Source: Saprospiraceae bacterium
GTDB lineage: Bacteria > Bacteroidota > Bacteroidia > Chitinophagales > Saprospiraceae
Reading direction: 5' to 3'
Length of the DNA: 37,913 bases
Assembly: GCA_020627825.1 (NCBI GenBank)
Contig: JAHDGD010000027.1
Span: 1-37,913, forward strand
A program made the translations under genes and the position numbers. The notes under the pieces were generated by a model. The model was not told where the DNA came from and searched no databases. It worked only from the letters and a program-made list of their open reading frames with translations. The first letter of the stretch is position 1. Each line of letters begins with the position of its first letter. Shown here in pieces: positions 1-8,327 of this stretch.

Positions 1-31
1 ACAAAATACAGGCATTTTAGCAATTGATGAT

Positions 32-198
32 TGACACCAAATTAATTCCTAAATAACGCATATCTTTTTATTTAATTTCTCAATTTCTTCGTTAGAAAAG
101 CCTCGCCATAACTACGGTTATGACTACGTTTTTTAACTCGAACTAGAAAAATTAAATCACAAAATATTATACGGTATTTAGAAATTAAATTGGTGTTA
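32..198. repeat. MITE-like long imperfect inverted repeat
   Basis: A gene-free AT-rich stretch folds on itself over about 167 bp. The outer arms 32-55 and 175-198 are reverse complements at roughly 21 of 24 positions (TGACACCAA... against ...TTGGTGTTA). The complementarity continues more weakly inward through TTTAATTT and AGAAAAATTAAAT, and the centre is a small hairpin, ATAAC-TACG-GTTAT (108-121). No open reading frame or transposase is inside. This could be a non-autonomous palindromic mobile element or a structured RNA gene. I see no clear target-site duplication. The structure is seen in the sequence; its nature is inference. Confidence 0.6.
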
Positions 199-200
199 CA

Positions 201-240
201 GCCTTGATTTTTTGTTTCTTTTGCATCAAGGCAAAAGAAA
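201..240. repeat. Two overlapping, mutually exclusive hairpins
   Basis: GCCTTGAT (201-208) pairs perfectly with ATCAAGGC (225-232), and TTTCTTTTGC (215-224) pairs perfectly with GCAAAAGAAA (231-240). The two stems share bases 231-232 and interleave, so only one can form at a time. The element directly follows the MITE-like repeat and may be part of it. The rest of 241-473 shows no gene. TATCTTAG near 434 is a weak match to a Bacteroidota -7 element for the gene starting at 474. Confidence 0.5.
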
Positions 241-473
241 TAACACAAAGCTTACTTAATAGCGTCTAAAATAAACCTTTTTAACAAATGCTTACTAAAC
301 ACTATTCGTCATTTTACATGTGTTAGCTCTTTTTTTAAGATTGGCAATTCAACTGGGATTCACGTTAATCAAAGAAGAATTTATGTCACAATTTAGAATT
401 TAGATGGTATTAAACAGTACTTAAAAAAATCTAGTATCTTAGAGGTAACCGTCGACCTACAATCCATGCAATC

Positions 474-986
474 ATGTTTTTATTTGAAGGAGAATTTATA
501 GTAACAAACTCATCTTTAGGTTATAATGGTGTAATCGTGCCTGCTTCCGTGATGGAAGAAGTCAAAAAACTAGAAAACAAACGTTTTATAGTTCAAATCA
601 ATGACCAAGAAGGTTATCCTGGCACTCCTGTACCTATTGAAAAAGGGATATATCTTATATTGATTAATAAAGCAAGAACTAAAAAATACAAAATCGTTCA
701 TGGTGATCAAGTAAAAGTTTCTATGGTTCCAGATACCAGTAAATATGGCATGCCTTTACCTCCTGAATTTGAGGAGGTTTTAAGCGAAGACCCTGAAGGA
801 AAAGCACTTCTAGAAAGTCTTACACCAGGAAAAATAAGAAACCTGATTTATCTAGTTGCTAAAGTTAAAAATTCAGACAAACGCATTGAAAAATCTGTCA
901 TTATTCTAGACCATTTGAAGATAAACAATGGAAAACTAGACCACAAGATGTTGAATCAAGCCTTTAAAGAATATAACCGATTCTAA
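474..986 (+). CDS. DUF1905 / YdeI-type domain protein
   Basis: A 170-residue soluble protein without a signal peptide. The N-terminal ~95 residues have the DUF1905 layout: an opening beta strand, a VPASV motif near residue 22, a GIYLILINKA strand near 58 and a GDQVKVSM segment near 77. A YdeI/OmpD-associated-like helical part follows, with LPPEFEEVL, then a DPEGKALLESLTPGKIR stretch and a KRIEKSV motif. The family is widespread in Bacteroidota and biochemically uncharacterised; proteins with it are cytoplasmic. It converges on the next gene, overlapping by four bases (CTAA), each stop codon lying in the other gene's end. ATG 474 is the only reasonable start. Family call is fairly sure; function unknown. 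Confidence 0.75.
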   Translation: MFLFEGEFIVTNSSLGYNGVIVPASVMEEVKKLENKRFIVQINDQEGYPGTPVPIEKGIYLILINKARTKKYKIVHGDQVKVSMVPDTSKYGMPLPPEFEEVLSEDPEGKALLESLTPGKIRNLIYLVAKVKNSDKRIEKSVIILDHLKINNGKLDHKMLNQAFKEYNRF

Positions 987-2788
987 TTTGCAAAACGTTT
1001 TAATGGTTTTGGAACCTTTGGTAAAAGCGAATATTGTAAACCATTGAAAATCCCTTCCCAAATACATCGAATAGTGGTGTGTTCTGGCAAATGTCTAGTA
1101 CTAACTTTAGCAATTTTGGGATCTCGATCACGTCTGTTGTTTTGTCTTAATAAAAGTGTGTTTACTATTCTATGAAAAGGATCAGGAATACCTGTAGTTC
1201 GTTCTTCAACATACTTTAATTTTAGCCCTTTATAATAGAACTCTAGTGTTCCGTCCGATCTATATTTATTCGCCTTTACGTCATAAATCAATTCATCAAA
1301 TTCTCCTCTTTTCACTCGTACCGCTGTAAGATCTTCCAGCATTCGATTCACATCTTCAAAATGTACATCTGTTAACTTCCCTTTATAAGTGTAAGAATTT
1401 TGCGCGTCAACCATATTAAAATCAATAAAAGAAGCATATGGTGCATTGCCCATTAACAATCCTTCAAAACTTGTTTTCATAATTGGTTTTTGCGCTAAGT
1501 CAGAAGGAATATTGCAAAAGTTCTGAATGGTGCCATTTATATTTTTCACAAAGATATTTCCGTAATCTGTCCTTCTCTCAGCTCTAAGATCGTACGAAAT
1601 GGAGGCATTCTTTATGTCAACCAATGGAATATTGATTTTGAGTGCCATGTCTTTAAAAAATTGACTAATAACTTTCCGGGGTCGAGGTTCTAAAACGACA
1701 TTATTATCTGTGTATATAACAGCATTTAATCTATTTAGTGATAGATGATCAGCTTGTATAACTTCTTTCTTTCGGTATGTCTGTATCACATCGCTATTTA
1801 ATACAATATTGCCAATAGCGATTTGATATAAGGTGTTTTTTTTGTGACGCCCCACAGTTAACTGTTGTCGGGTCATTCTTGAACGAAGGTCCAAATCCTC
1901 AATCTTGATATCACGCGAGTTTACTCTTATTGCGCCTGTTTGAACCGTAAACTCATTTAAATCATGATAGATCATCTTTCCTACTTTAAAGGTATTTGAG
2001 GAAAGAGAAAAATCGCTTAATCTTGCAAGATTGAGGTCATTCACTTCCATATAACATTTTCCTAATTCAATTTTCTTTTTTGTAGATCCAGCGTACAATA
2101 CATCTATTTTATCAACGTCAATTGTAGATTTTTTTAGCAGGCCTTCAAGTTCTGAACCTCTTTGATCAGTTAGAAAATCCTCTTGAATTTTCAAATACGA
2201 AGCTTTAACCATTAGACGATTAATTACTTTATTCACATCAAGCCTCATTATATCAAGCTCGGCTTGAACTTCTGAAAATATAACTGTGTTAACTGTATTT
2301 TTAAATGCTACACTTCCTTCCTTAAGCGTGATTTTTTCTTCGTTTGCAACAATTTCTACAGCATTCACATCAAATCCTTCATATGAAGTAAAAGCATTCA
2401 ATATTTCTATTGTAGGATTTTGATAATCAAATCTGTTTGATTTGAAAGAAAAATCAACATCTTTCATGATTACATTCAATGCATCACAATTAAATCTATC
2501 GATATCAACGATATGAGAAACTTTTGTTTTCCCTACGCTAATTGAAACAAAATCGCTTTTTATACGATTCAATGCATCCATTGATGGGATTTGCTTGTCA
2601 TTAAATAGACTGTAATCCAGTTGTAAACTATCCAATATTATGAAAATGGAATCAGCAGATAATGACTTCGTAGCATTTACTTTCATCCATTCTATCCCTT
2701 TGAAAACTATTTTTGGAGCCTGAATAAATTGATTGGTAGATTGATCTTGAGAAATGAATTCATCTAATTTTGCATTATAAATGATCAT
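983..2788 (-). CDS. AsmA/DUF748-like envelope protein (N-terminus probably upstream of the first ATG)
   Basis: About 600 residues from the first in-frame ATG, rich in alternating beta-strand segments (ISYDLRAERR, NIFVKNINGTI, YTYKGKLTDVHF) as in AsmA-like proteins that anchor in the inner membrane and extend into the periplasm, where some members affect lipid transport. The C-terminal third looks most like the AsmA/DUF748 C-terminal region. The same frame stays open upstream to about 2995 and encodes a clear single transmembrane helix (LLLFFILILILGIGGYAYW, around 2950-2890) followed by WVLRGDEIIENVLQSKIEEL. The real protein therefore probably begins between 2960 and 2980, but that stretch has no ATG, GTG or TTG. 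It lies directly behind the M1 peptidase gene on the same strand. Family call is moderate. Confidence 0.6.
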   Translation of the reverse strand: MIIYNAKLDEFISQDQSTNQFIQAPKIVFKGIEWMKVNATKSLSADSIFIILDSLQLDYSLFNDKQIPSMDALNRIKSDFVSISVGKTKVSHIVDIDRFNCDALNVIMKDVDFSFKSNRFDYQNPTIEILNAFTSYEGFDVNAVEIVANEEKITLKEGSVAFKNTVNTVIFSEVQAELDIMRLDVNKVINRLMVKASYLKIQEDFLTDQRGSELEGLLKKSTIDVDKIDVLYAGSTKKKIELGKCYMEVNDLNLARLSDFSLSSNTFKVGKMIYHDLNEFTVQTGAIRVNSRDIKIEDLDLRSRMTRQQLTVGRHKKNTLYQIAIGNIVLNSDVIQTYRKKEVIQADHLSLNRLNAVIYTDNNVVLEPRPRKVISQFFKDMALKINIPLVDIKNASISYDLRAERRTDYGNIFVKNINGTIQNFCNIPSDLAQKPIMKTSFEGLLMGNAPYASFIDFNMVDAQNSYTYKGKLTDVHFEDVNRMLEDLTAVRVKRGEFDELIYDVKANKYRSDGTLEFYYKGLKLKYVEERTTGIPDPFHRIVNTLLLRQNNRRDRDPKIAKVSTRHLPEHTTIRCIWEGIFNGLQYSLLPKVPKPLKRFAN

Positions 2789-2976
2789 CTCTCCTTTTTC
2801 ATAATCAACCGTAATGGAATCACTAGGAAAATCGAGTTCTTCTATTTTCGATTGAAGAACATTTTCTATTATTTCATCCCCACGCAGAACCCAATATGCA
2901 TACCCCCCAATACCTAAAATAAGGATCAGAATAAAAAATAAGAGTAACTTGTTGAGATTAATAGATCTATCTTTAC

Positions 2977-5397
2977 TTATTTGATAATAATCACTTTATG
3001 AACCGATTTTTTGGTGTTATTTTGATTCATTACTTCAACAAAATATTGGCCAGCAGGAATTGTACTCGTATTCAATTGAACATTCCTTTCATTCCTTACA
3101 ACATGTTGAAAAAGTTGTCTGCCTTGTAAGTCCATAAAGCTAATAATTCCCTTAAACGAACTTCCAAAATCTATAAAAAGTTCATCAGAACTTGGATTAG
3201 GATACACTTCTAGGTTTATCGTTTCTTCTATTTCTGCACTACTTACATCATAAACACCTTTTCCTATGGCATATTCACCAGGTTGCACATTTTCTACTTC
3301 AAGAGAGCCTTTTCCATCAATAGGAATCAATATCTTCAAATCGGCAGCAATAGGCTCCCAAAGTTGTGAAGGATCCGTTCTGTAAAAAAGCAAAATAGAA
3401 TCTTCGCTTACGGTTGCAAGTGGGTAATCAAGCCCATAAGTAGACTTACCATCGTATGGAAACCTCAGATTGATCTTATAGTCCCCAGGAAAATCACCTA
3501 TGATTCTCCAGTAATGATTTTCATTAATCTCGAGATCTCCAGCAACAATATGATCTTCTGGTTTTCCATATATGTGCTCTATACGAATATTTAAATCATC
3601 TGTTAATGCTTCTACTTCGAATGCATTTACATCAACCAAACTAAAAAAGTTGATTCCTTCTTCTGTAATTATCATTTCATCTGCTGTCCTTGCTTGGTTT
3701 AATGTATTATCTTTATTAAACACAACTCGTTTTACTTCAAAATCTGTTTCTAAATCAAGCACTGTATATTGACCTGACACTTCCACTAATTGCTCACTTA
3801 CTTCATTGTTATACCCATACAAATGAATTGTCAAAGGTGTTAATCCATGAAAAGAGTCCGTTCCATAAAGCTTTTGTTGAACATACACTGAAGTTTCATA
3901 AAGCCCTCCTCCTATTTCTTCACTAACTACAGAATCCTCTACAAAAACTGAAAATCCTGGATTAAAAACCCAAGCATCAAAAAAAGGTTGCATGTCCATT
4001 CCAGTAGATTCGGTCAATTGATCTCTAAATTGATGTGCATCCAAATGACTATAAGCAAAGTTTTCTAATATGGATCTCATTCCCACACTAAATAAAGTAT
4101 CCCCTAGGTACCCTCTCAAATTGTGAATAACACTAGCTCCTTTTCTATAGGTATGCGTACCATATGTAAATTCATTTGGCATATTGGATAATGGGCGGAA
4201 GATTTCATCGTCTCGATGTGCATTTTGTAATACATCAAAATGATTAGCACGAACTTGTTCAAGAAAATCTTCTTTCCCATATAAACATTCAGTAGTAAGA
4301 TGTGCACCATATTCCGATGGCCCTTCTTTAATCCACATATCTCTTTCCGTACTCAATGTAATTAGATTTCCAAACCAATTATGGGCTAACTCATGTGCCA
4401 TTAATCTATTGTTACTTTCCGCATTTCCATTAATTGAACTGATCGGATAAGCAATATGAGTAGGATGTTCCATAGCACCCACGGTCGTGGCTACGTACCC
4501 TACTCGCTCCCATACATATGGACCAAACCAGTCTTCCATACAATCTATTGCTGCGGGTAAATTTCCCATAGAACCTTTCATTGCCGTACTATCTTCAGGC
4601 TTTGCCATCAACTTTATATCTACAGGACCATACTGCCCATTATGTGTGCTCCACATAGTATGGTAATTTGCTATAGCAATACTTGTTTGGTAAGTAGTAA
4701 TCTCTTGCTCCATTGCATATGTCGTAGTTTTTGTTCCATCACCATTATCTACTATTCCGATTTCTGTTCCTACAGCATGAGCATTTAAAGTGGCACTATG
4801 TTTCATGCTTATTTCATAGGTAGAACGCTCCTTAAAATTATCAAAACATGGAAACCACCCTCTTCCAAAATTATGTGGATTCGCTGCGATGCCTATTCCT
4901 AAATTATAAATATAGCCTTGTTCTGTAACCAAACCGCCAAATCCCGAATCATCTCGTGTAGGATTCCCTTGATAGTACACATCCACTTTAAATTCTTCAC
5001 CAATACCAAAAGATTCAGCAATGTCCACATAAACTTGAAATCCATCATTAATAAATGTTGATGCTACTCCATTTACAAAAACACTATCAACTTGAAGGTC
5101 CAAAAGATCAAACGTAACTTGTTGAACATCTTCCATCTTTGGCTCTAGAGAAACAGTCGTATGTGCAGTAAGATATGGTGGAGCAGTAAGATCTGCAAAA
5201 ATAGTATAATGCAACACATCAAAAGTGTCACTCCTTACACCATCCGTATCAACTGGCGCCATAGGAACAAATCCAGGAGCAACCTTGTATTCTGCAAACT
5301 CTCCATGGCAAGAAACAGGGTAATCAATTTGGGTTAAACCCAAAAAACTCCATAATAACCCTATAAAGAGAAGTAACATTCGTTTCATAACTATCAT
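2977..5397 (-). CDS. Secreted M1-family metallopeptidase with T9SS sorting domain
   Basis: An 806-residue zinc aminopeptidase-like protein. A signal peptide (MKRMLLLFIGLLWSFLG, cleavage before the Gln of LTQ) is followed by the M1 N-terminal beta domain (to about residue 215). The catalytic domain has GAMEH in place of the usual GAMEN substrate-binding motif, the zinc motif HELAHNW near residue 333 and the downstream glutamate in WIKEGPSEY. A beta-rich region follows, and the last ~80 residues are a T9SS type A sorting domain (VYPNPSSDELFIDF to VIIIK). It is thus expected to be exported across the outer membrane and either released or attached to the cell surface, degrading peptides. MKR four codons in (5388) is an equally plausible start. 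The AsmA-like gene follows at once downstream. A copy of the dispersed palindrome lies on the signal-peptide cleavage codons. Confidence 0.9.
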   Translation of the reverse strand: MIVMKRMLLLFIGLLWSFLGLTQIDYPVSCHGEFAEYKVAPGFVPMAPVDTDGVRSDTFDVLHYTIFADLTAPPYLTAHTTVSLEPKMEDVQQVTFDLLDLQVDSVFVNGVASTFINDGFQVYVDIAESFGIGEEFKVDVYYQGNPTRDDSGFGGLVTEQGYIYNLGIGIAANPHNFGRGWFPCFDNFKERSTYEISMKHSATLNAHAVGTEIGIVDNGDGTKTTTYAMEQEITTYQTSIAIANYHTMWSTHNGQYGPVDIKLMAKPEDSTAMKGSMGNLPAAIDCMEDWFGPYVWERVGYVATTVGAMEHPTHIAYPISSINGNAESNNRLMAHELAHNWFGNLITLSTERDMWIKEGPSEYGAHLTTECLYGKEDFLEQVRANHFDVLQNAHRDDEIFRPLSNMPNEFTYGTHTYRKGASVIHNLRGYLGDTLFSVGMRSILENFAYSHLDAHQFRDQLTESTGMDMQPFFDAWVFNPGFSVFVEDSVVSEEIGGGLYETSVYVQQKLYGTDSFHGLTPLTIHLYGYNNEVSEQLVEVSGQYTVLDLETDFEVKRVVFNKDNTLNQARTADEMIITEEGINFFSLVDVNAFEVEALTDDLNIRIEHIYGKPEDHIVAGDLEINENHYWRIIGDFPGDYKINLRFPYDGKSTYGLDYPLATVSEDSILLFYRTDPSQLWEPIAADLKILIPIDGKGSLEVENVQPGEYAIGKGVYDVSSAEIEETINLEVYPNPSSDELFIDFGSSFKGIISFMDLQGRQLFQHVVRNERNVQLNTSTIPAGQYFVEVMNQNNTKKSVHKVIIIK
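5328..5344. repeat. Dispersed palindrome, copy 1 (GGGTT variant)
   Basis: TTTGGGTT and AACCCAAA are perfect arms around a single A at 5336. The copy lies within the M1 peptidase gene, about 52 nt after the MKR start codon, on the codons for the signal-peptide cleavage region (LGLTQ). Confidence 0.7.
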
Positions 5398-5680
5398 TTT
5401 ACACCTATAAAAGTAAAGATTTTATATGATTCGTTTAGCCTTAAATCTCAGTTCATAAAGACAATTATTAGTGTTTTTAGTTAATAAGACCACACAAGAT
5501 TAATCGAATAAATGATCTATGGACGATCAAGAACATACAATTCAATCACTTGCAAGCTATTATTCTTAATAAAATTAAAGAATGGACACAACGTTTTTAA
5601 TTTTCTGCGCGTTTCAATCATAATCTAAGGTTTCGATGATTTTATTGAAATACTTATCAAGACACTTTATTTAAAATTGA

Positions 5681-6487
5681 ATGAAATTTAATAAAACGAT
5701 ACTATTTAATTTTCTTGCATGTTTAGGACTATTATGTACTATACAGTCTTGTAGTTTCAATGAGTTTGAAAACTCCAATAGAATTATAAATATTTCAAAT
5801 GAAATAGACGTAACCATTTTACCTGACTACAAAAATTCGGATCAGTTAAAGTTTTTCATTTCGACAAAAGAGAGTAGATATTGTGAACAATCTTTTATTG
5901 AAACTCAAGTTCGCGAATTTAAAAGCAAAGTTACGTTACAAGTTCAAGGAATTATTACACCATCTAATTGTATTGGCTTAGATCAAAAATTAATTTCCAT
6001 TGAATCTTTTGAAAAGAAAGACAACTTCGATGTTCAAATAGAATTCACAAATGATTTACAATCGACTATTTCTTTTACGAAGCAAGGCGATATATTTACG
6101 ATGGATCATCAAGAAGTAGATTTCTTTTCTTTTCCTCAAAAGGAACTCATAATTCCATCTGGCATTGTAATATGGATGGGAGCTTCTAATAGTAATACTT
6201 TACCTTTCAATGAATTAAAGAATTTGTTTGTAGAGAAATTTAACGCCTATTCATTTGACAATCTTGAATACGGAAATTATGGTTATTTCGAAAAAAATGA
6301 AGATAAATACACGGTAACGAATCCTGAAAATTTCAAAAAATACGAACAAGGTGCATCATTTAAAGTGATTAATGAAGTGGCTTACGATCAGGTTTACCAA
6401 GATTTATTGGATTTTTCAATTGAAGTAAGAACATTGTATCCAGAAACTGAATTCTTTATTTCCAATAACAAAGGAGATACGTTCTAA
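5681..6487 (+). CDS. Predicted lipoprotein of unknown function
   Basis: A 268-residue protein. A basic start (MKFNKTILFNF) and hydrophobic core lead to a lipobox-like TIQSC with Cys at residue 24, which predicts lipid anchoring in the envelope. The mature part is acidic and beta-rich with no motif I recognise. Repeated Phe/Lys/Glu-rich strands and a C-terminal segment with YDQVYQDLLDF suggest one or two small globular domains. No homologous family can be named from sequence alone. It is divergent from the M1 peptidase gene across 283 bp without recognisable genes, and its stop overlaps the convergent threonine aldolase gene by the four bases CTAA. Confidence 0.65.
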   Translation: MKFNKTILFNFLACLGLLCTIQSCSFNEFENSNRIINISNEIDVTILPDYKNSDQLKFFISTKESRYCEQSFIETQVREFKSKVTLQVQGIITPSNCIGLDQKLISIESFEKKDNFDVQIEFTNDLQSTISFTKQGDIFTMDHQEVDFFSFPQKELIIPSGIVIWMGASNSNTLPFNELKNLFVEKFNAYSFDNLEYGNYGYFEKNEDKYTVTNPENFKKYEQGASFKVINEVAYDQVYQDLLDFSIEVRTLYPETEFFISNNKGDTF

Positions 6488-7515
6488 CCATTTAAAGAAA
6501 TTCGATGTTCAAGGACGTCCAATAAACGATTGATCATATCATCAGACTGGTCTTTGTGCGTAACAAAACGCATCGTTTCACCACTAATTGGTTTCGCATA
6601 AATATCATGGGCATTCAGTTGCTTAATAAAATCGGCAGAATCTATCCCCTGCAGATCAAAAACAATAATATTGGTATGGACTGGAGCAACTGAAGAAACA
6701 TATGGCTGTTGGGCAAGTACATGACCTATTTTTTTTGCTCGATCATTATCAATTTTCAGACGTTCGATGTTATGTCGTAAAGCATACAAACCTCCAGCTG
6801 CTATAATTCCAGCTTGTCGCATACCTCCTCCCATAACTTTTCGAAATTTCCTTGCCTTTTTAATAAAGGCTTTATCACCAATAAGAAGAGAGCCAACTGG
6901 AGCTCCTAGGCCTTTGGATAAACATATACTGATGCTATCAAATTGTTCTCCTACTTCTTTTGTAGATTCATTAGTCTCTACTAATACATTGAATAACCTC
7001 GCACCATCAAGATGTAATGCTAATCCTTGCTTTTGTGTATATTGAGTAATAGGTCTTATTTCATCAAGAGTGTAATACGATCCTCCAGCTTTATTGCAAG
7101 AATTTTCAAGTACAACAAGTCTTGAATTTGGTAGCCAATCAAAATCTGGTCTTACAGCTTGCTTTACTTGTTCTACTGAAATTTTTCCATGTTGCCCATG
7201 AATCAAACTAACTCCTACTCTACTATGATATGCATAACCGCTTGTTTCATATTGATAAACATGGCTAGAATAATCGCATATCATATCATCCAGTGCCTGG
7301 GTATGACATTTAATTGCTAATTGATTTGTCATTGTTCCTGAGGGACAAAACAATGCTGCCTCTTTATTAAACAATTGAGCAGCATAAGACTGGAGTTCAT
7401 TTACAGTGGGATCTTCACTAAAAACATCATCTCCTACTGGAGCCTGAGCCATGAAGGCTCGCATGTTATCGCAAGGAACTGTTACGGTATCTGAAACTAA
7501 ATTGATGGAATCCAT
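6484..7515 (-). CDS. ltaE: Low-specificity L-threonine aldolase
   Basis: A 343-residue PLP enzyme of fold type I that cleaves L-threonine or allo-threonine to glycine and acetaldehyde in the cytoplasm. Family features are the opening NLVSDTVT, the GDDVFSEDPTVNEL segment near residue 28, the FCPSGTMTNQLA cofactor loop near 56, the HLDGARLFN aspartate near 168 and the PLP lysine in SICLSKGLGAPVGS near residue 201, followed by RKVMGGGMRQAG. Length is normal for the family. Its ATG overlaps the stop of the upstream DUF151/UVR gene by one base (TAATG), so the two are probably translationally coupled. Assignment is secure; exact stereospecificity is not visible. Confidence 0.92.
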   Translation of the reverse strand: MDSINLVSDTVTVPCDNMRAFMAQAPVGDDVFSEDPTVNELQSYAAQLFNKEAALFCPSGTMTNQLAIKCHTQALDDMICDYSSHVYQYETSGYAYHSRVGVSLIHGQHGKISVEQVKQAVRPDFDWLPNSRLVVLENSCNKAGGSYYTLDEIRPITQYTQKQGLALHLDGARLFNVLVETNESTKEVGEQFDSISICLSKGLGAPVGSLLIGDKAFIKKARKFRKVMGGGMRQAGIIAAGGLYALRHNIERLKIDNDRAKKIGHVLAQQPYVSSVAPVHTNIIVFDLQGIDSADFIKQLNAHDIYAKPISGETMRFVTHKDQSDDMINRLLDVLEHRISLNG

Positions 7516-8126
7516 TATGATTGACCTGAATCTATGCCTTTTCTATTGTTGAGCTCATCCCTTATTTTCGCCGCTTTTTCATAATCCTCATTTGAAAGTA
7601 CTTTTGCAAGTAATTTTTCTAGATTTTCAACGCTCATTGTTTCAATGGAAGCTTCTTCGGCTTTCTTTTGCGATGACTTTTTCCGAATGGTTTTACTTTG
7701 TTGAGCTGCTTCTTGTTCATCCAATACAACGCCAGCTTGTTCCATTATGAATTCATATGTATAAATAGGGCATTCGAAACGAACAGCCATTGCGATTGCA
7801 TCACTAGTTCTTGAATCAATTTCATATAATTCACCATCCTTCATACACACCATTCTTGCATAAAATATTCCGTCAAGCAAGTTGTTAATGACGATTTCTT
7901 TTAAGGTAATTTGAAAAGCGTCTAGTGTATTTCTGAAAAGGTCATGAGTGAGCGGGCGATTGGGAGCCATTTTTTCCATTGCAACAGCAATTGCTTGTGC
8001 TTCGAAACCTCCTATAATTATAGGCAATCTTCTATTTCCATTTGCTTCACCTAGTACAACAGCATAATTATGGGAATTTGTCACACTATGGGACAAGGCA
8101 ACTATATCAAGTTCTACTTTCTTCAT
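7515..8126 (-). CDS. Bifunctional nuclease family protein (DUF151) with C-terminal UVR motif
   Basis: A 203-residue protein in two parts. Residues 1-135 form a DUF151/BFN domain with conserved LPIIIGGFEAQAIA, a DLFRNTLDAF segment and the DSRTSDAIAMAVR motif. Residues ~165-198 form a UvrB/UvrC-type UVR helical hairpin (ENLEKLLAKVL, DYEKAAKIRDEL), a protein-interaction motif also found on Clp adaptors. The link between has a basic Ser/Lys run (SKTIRKKSSQKK). The DUF151 plus UVR combination is common in Bacteroidota; nuclease activity was reported for plant members and is not proven for bacterial ones. It is the first gene of a pair with ltaE. A weak -7-like TATCTTCG lies at 8187-8180 on the minus strand. 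Confidence 0.85.
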   Translation of the reverse strand: MKKVELDIVALSHSVTNSHNYAVVLGEANGNRRLPIIIGGFEAQAIAVAMEKMAPNRPLTHDLFRNTLDAFQITLKEIVINNLLDGIFYARMVCMKDGELYEIDSRTSDAIAMAVRFECPIYTYEFIMEQAGVVLDEQEAAQQSKTIRKKSSQKKAEEASIETMSVENLEKLLAKVLSNEDYEKAAKIRDELNNRKGIDSGQS

Positions 8127-8226
8127 TTGCGATTTTAGATATATGACGACCCTTCATGAGTCATTTAAATTTTCAGGCACGAAGATAATTTTATCCATAG
8201 TAAATATAGAAAAATTTATAATGAAT

Positions 8227-8282
8227 AAAAAGAAAAACTCCATTACCAAAATATCATACATGGTAATGGAGTTTTTCTTTTT
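8227..8282 (-). terminator. Long perfect hairpin downstream of etfA
   Basis: The arms 8227-8248 and 8261-8282 are perfect 22-bp reverse complements with a 12-nt loop. The GC-containing core is CTCCATTACCA / TGGTAATGGAG, flanked by A-rich and T-rich tracts on both strands, so either strand would give a hairpin followed by U residues. It sits 46 bp after the etfA stop and would end the etfBA transcript before the DUF151 gene. A small plus-strand reading frame across this stretch (8143-8331) looks non-coding. Confidence 0.8.
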
Positions 8283-8327
8283 TTGTTTAATGACTTTGTT
8301 AAAAGTGCATGAAATAAACAAATCGAT

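Noticed and set aside
4116-4310. 64-codon minus-strand frame inside the M1 peptidase region
   Set aside because: A different-frame shadow within the peptidase gene, overlapping its catalytic-domain coding region.
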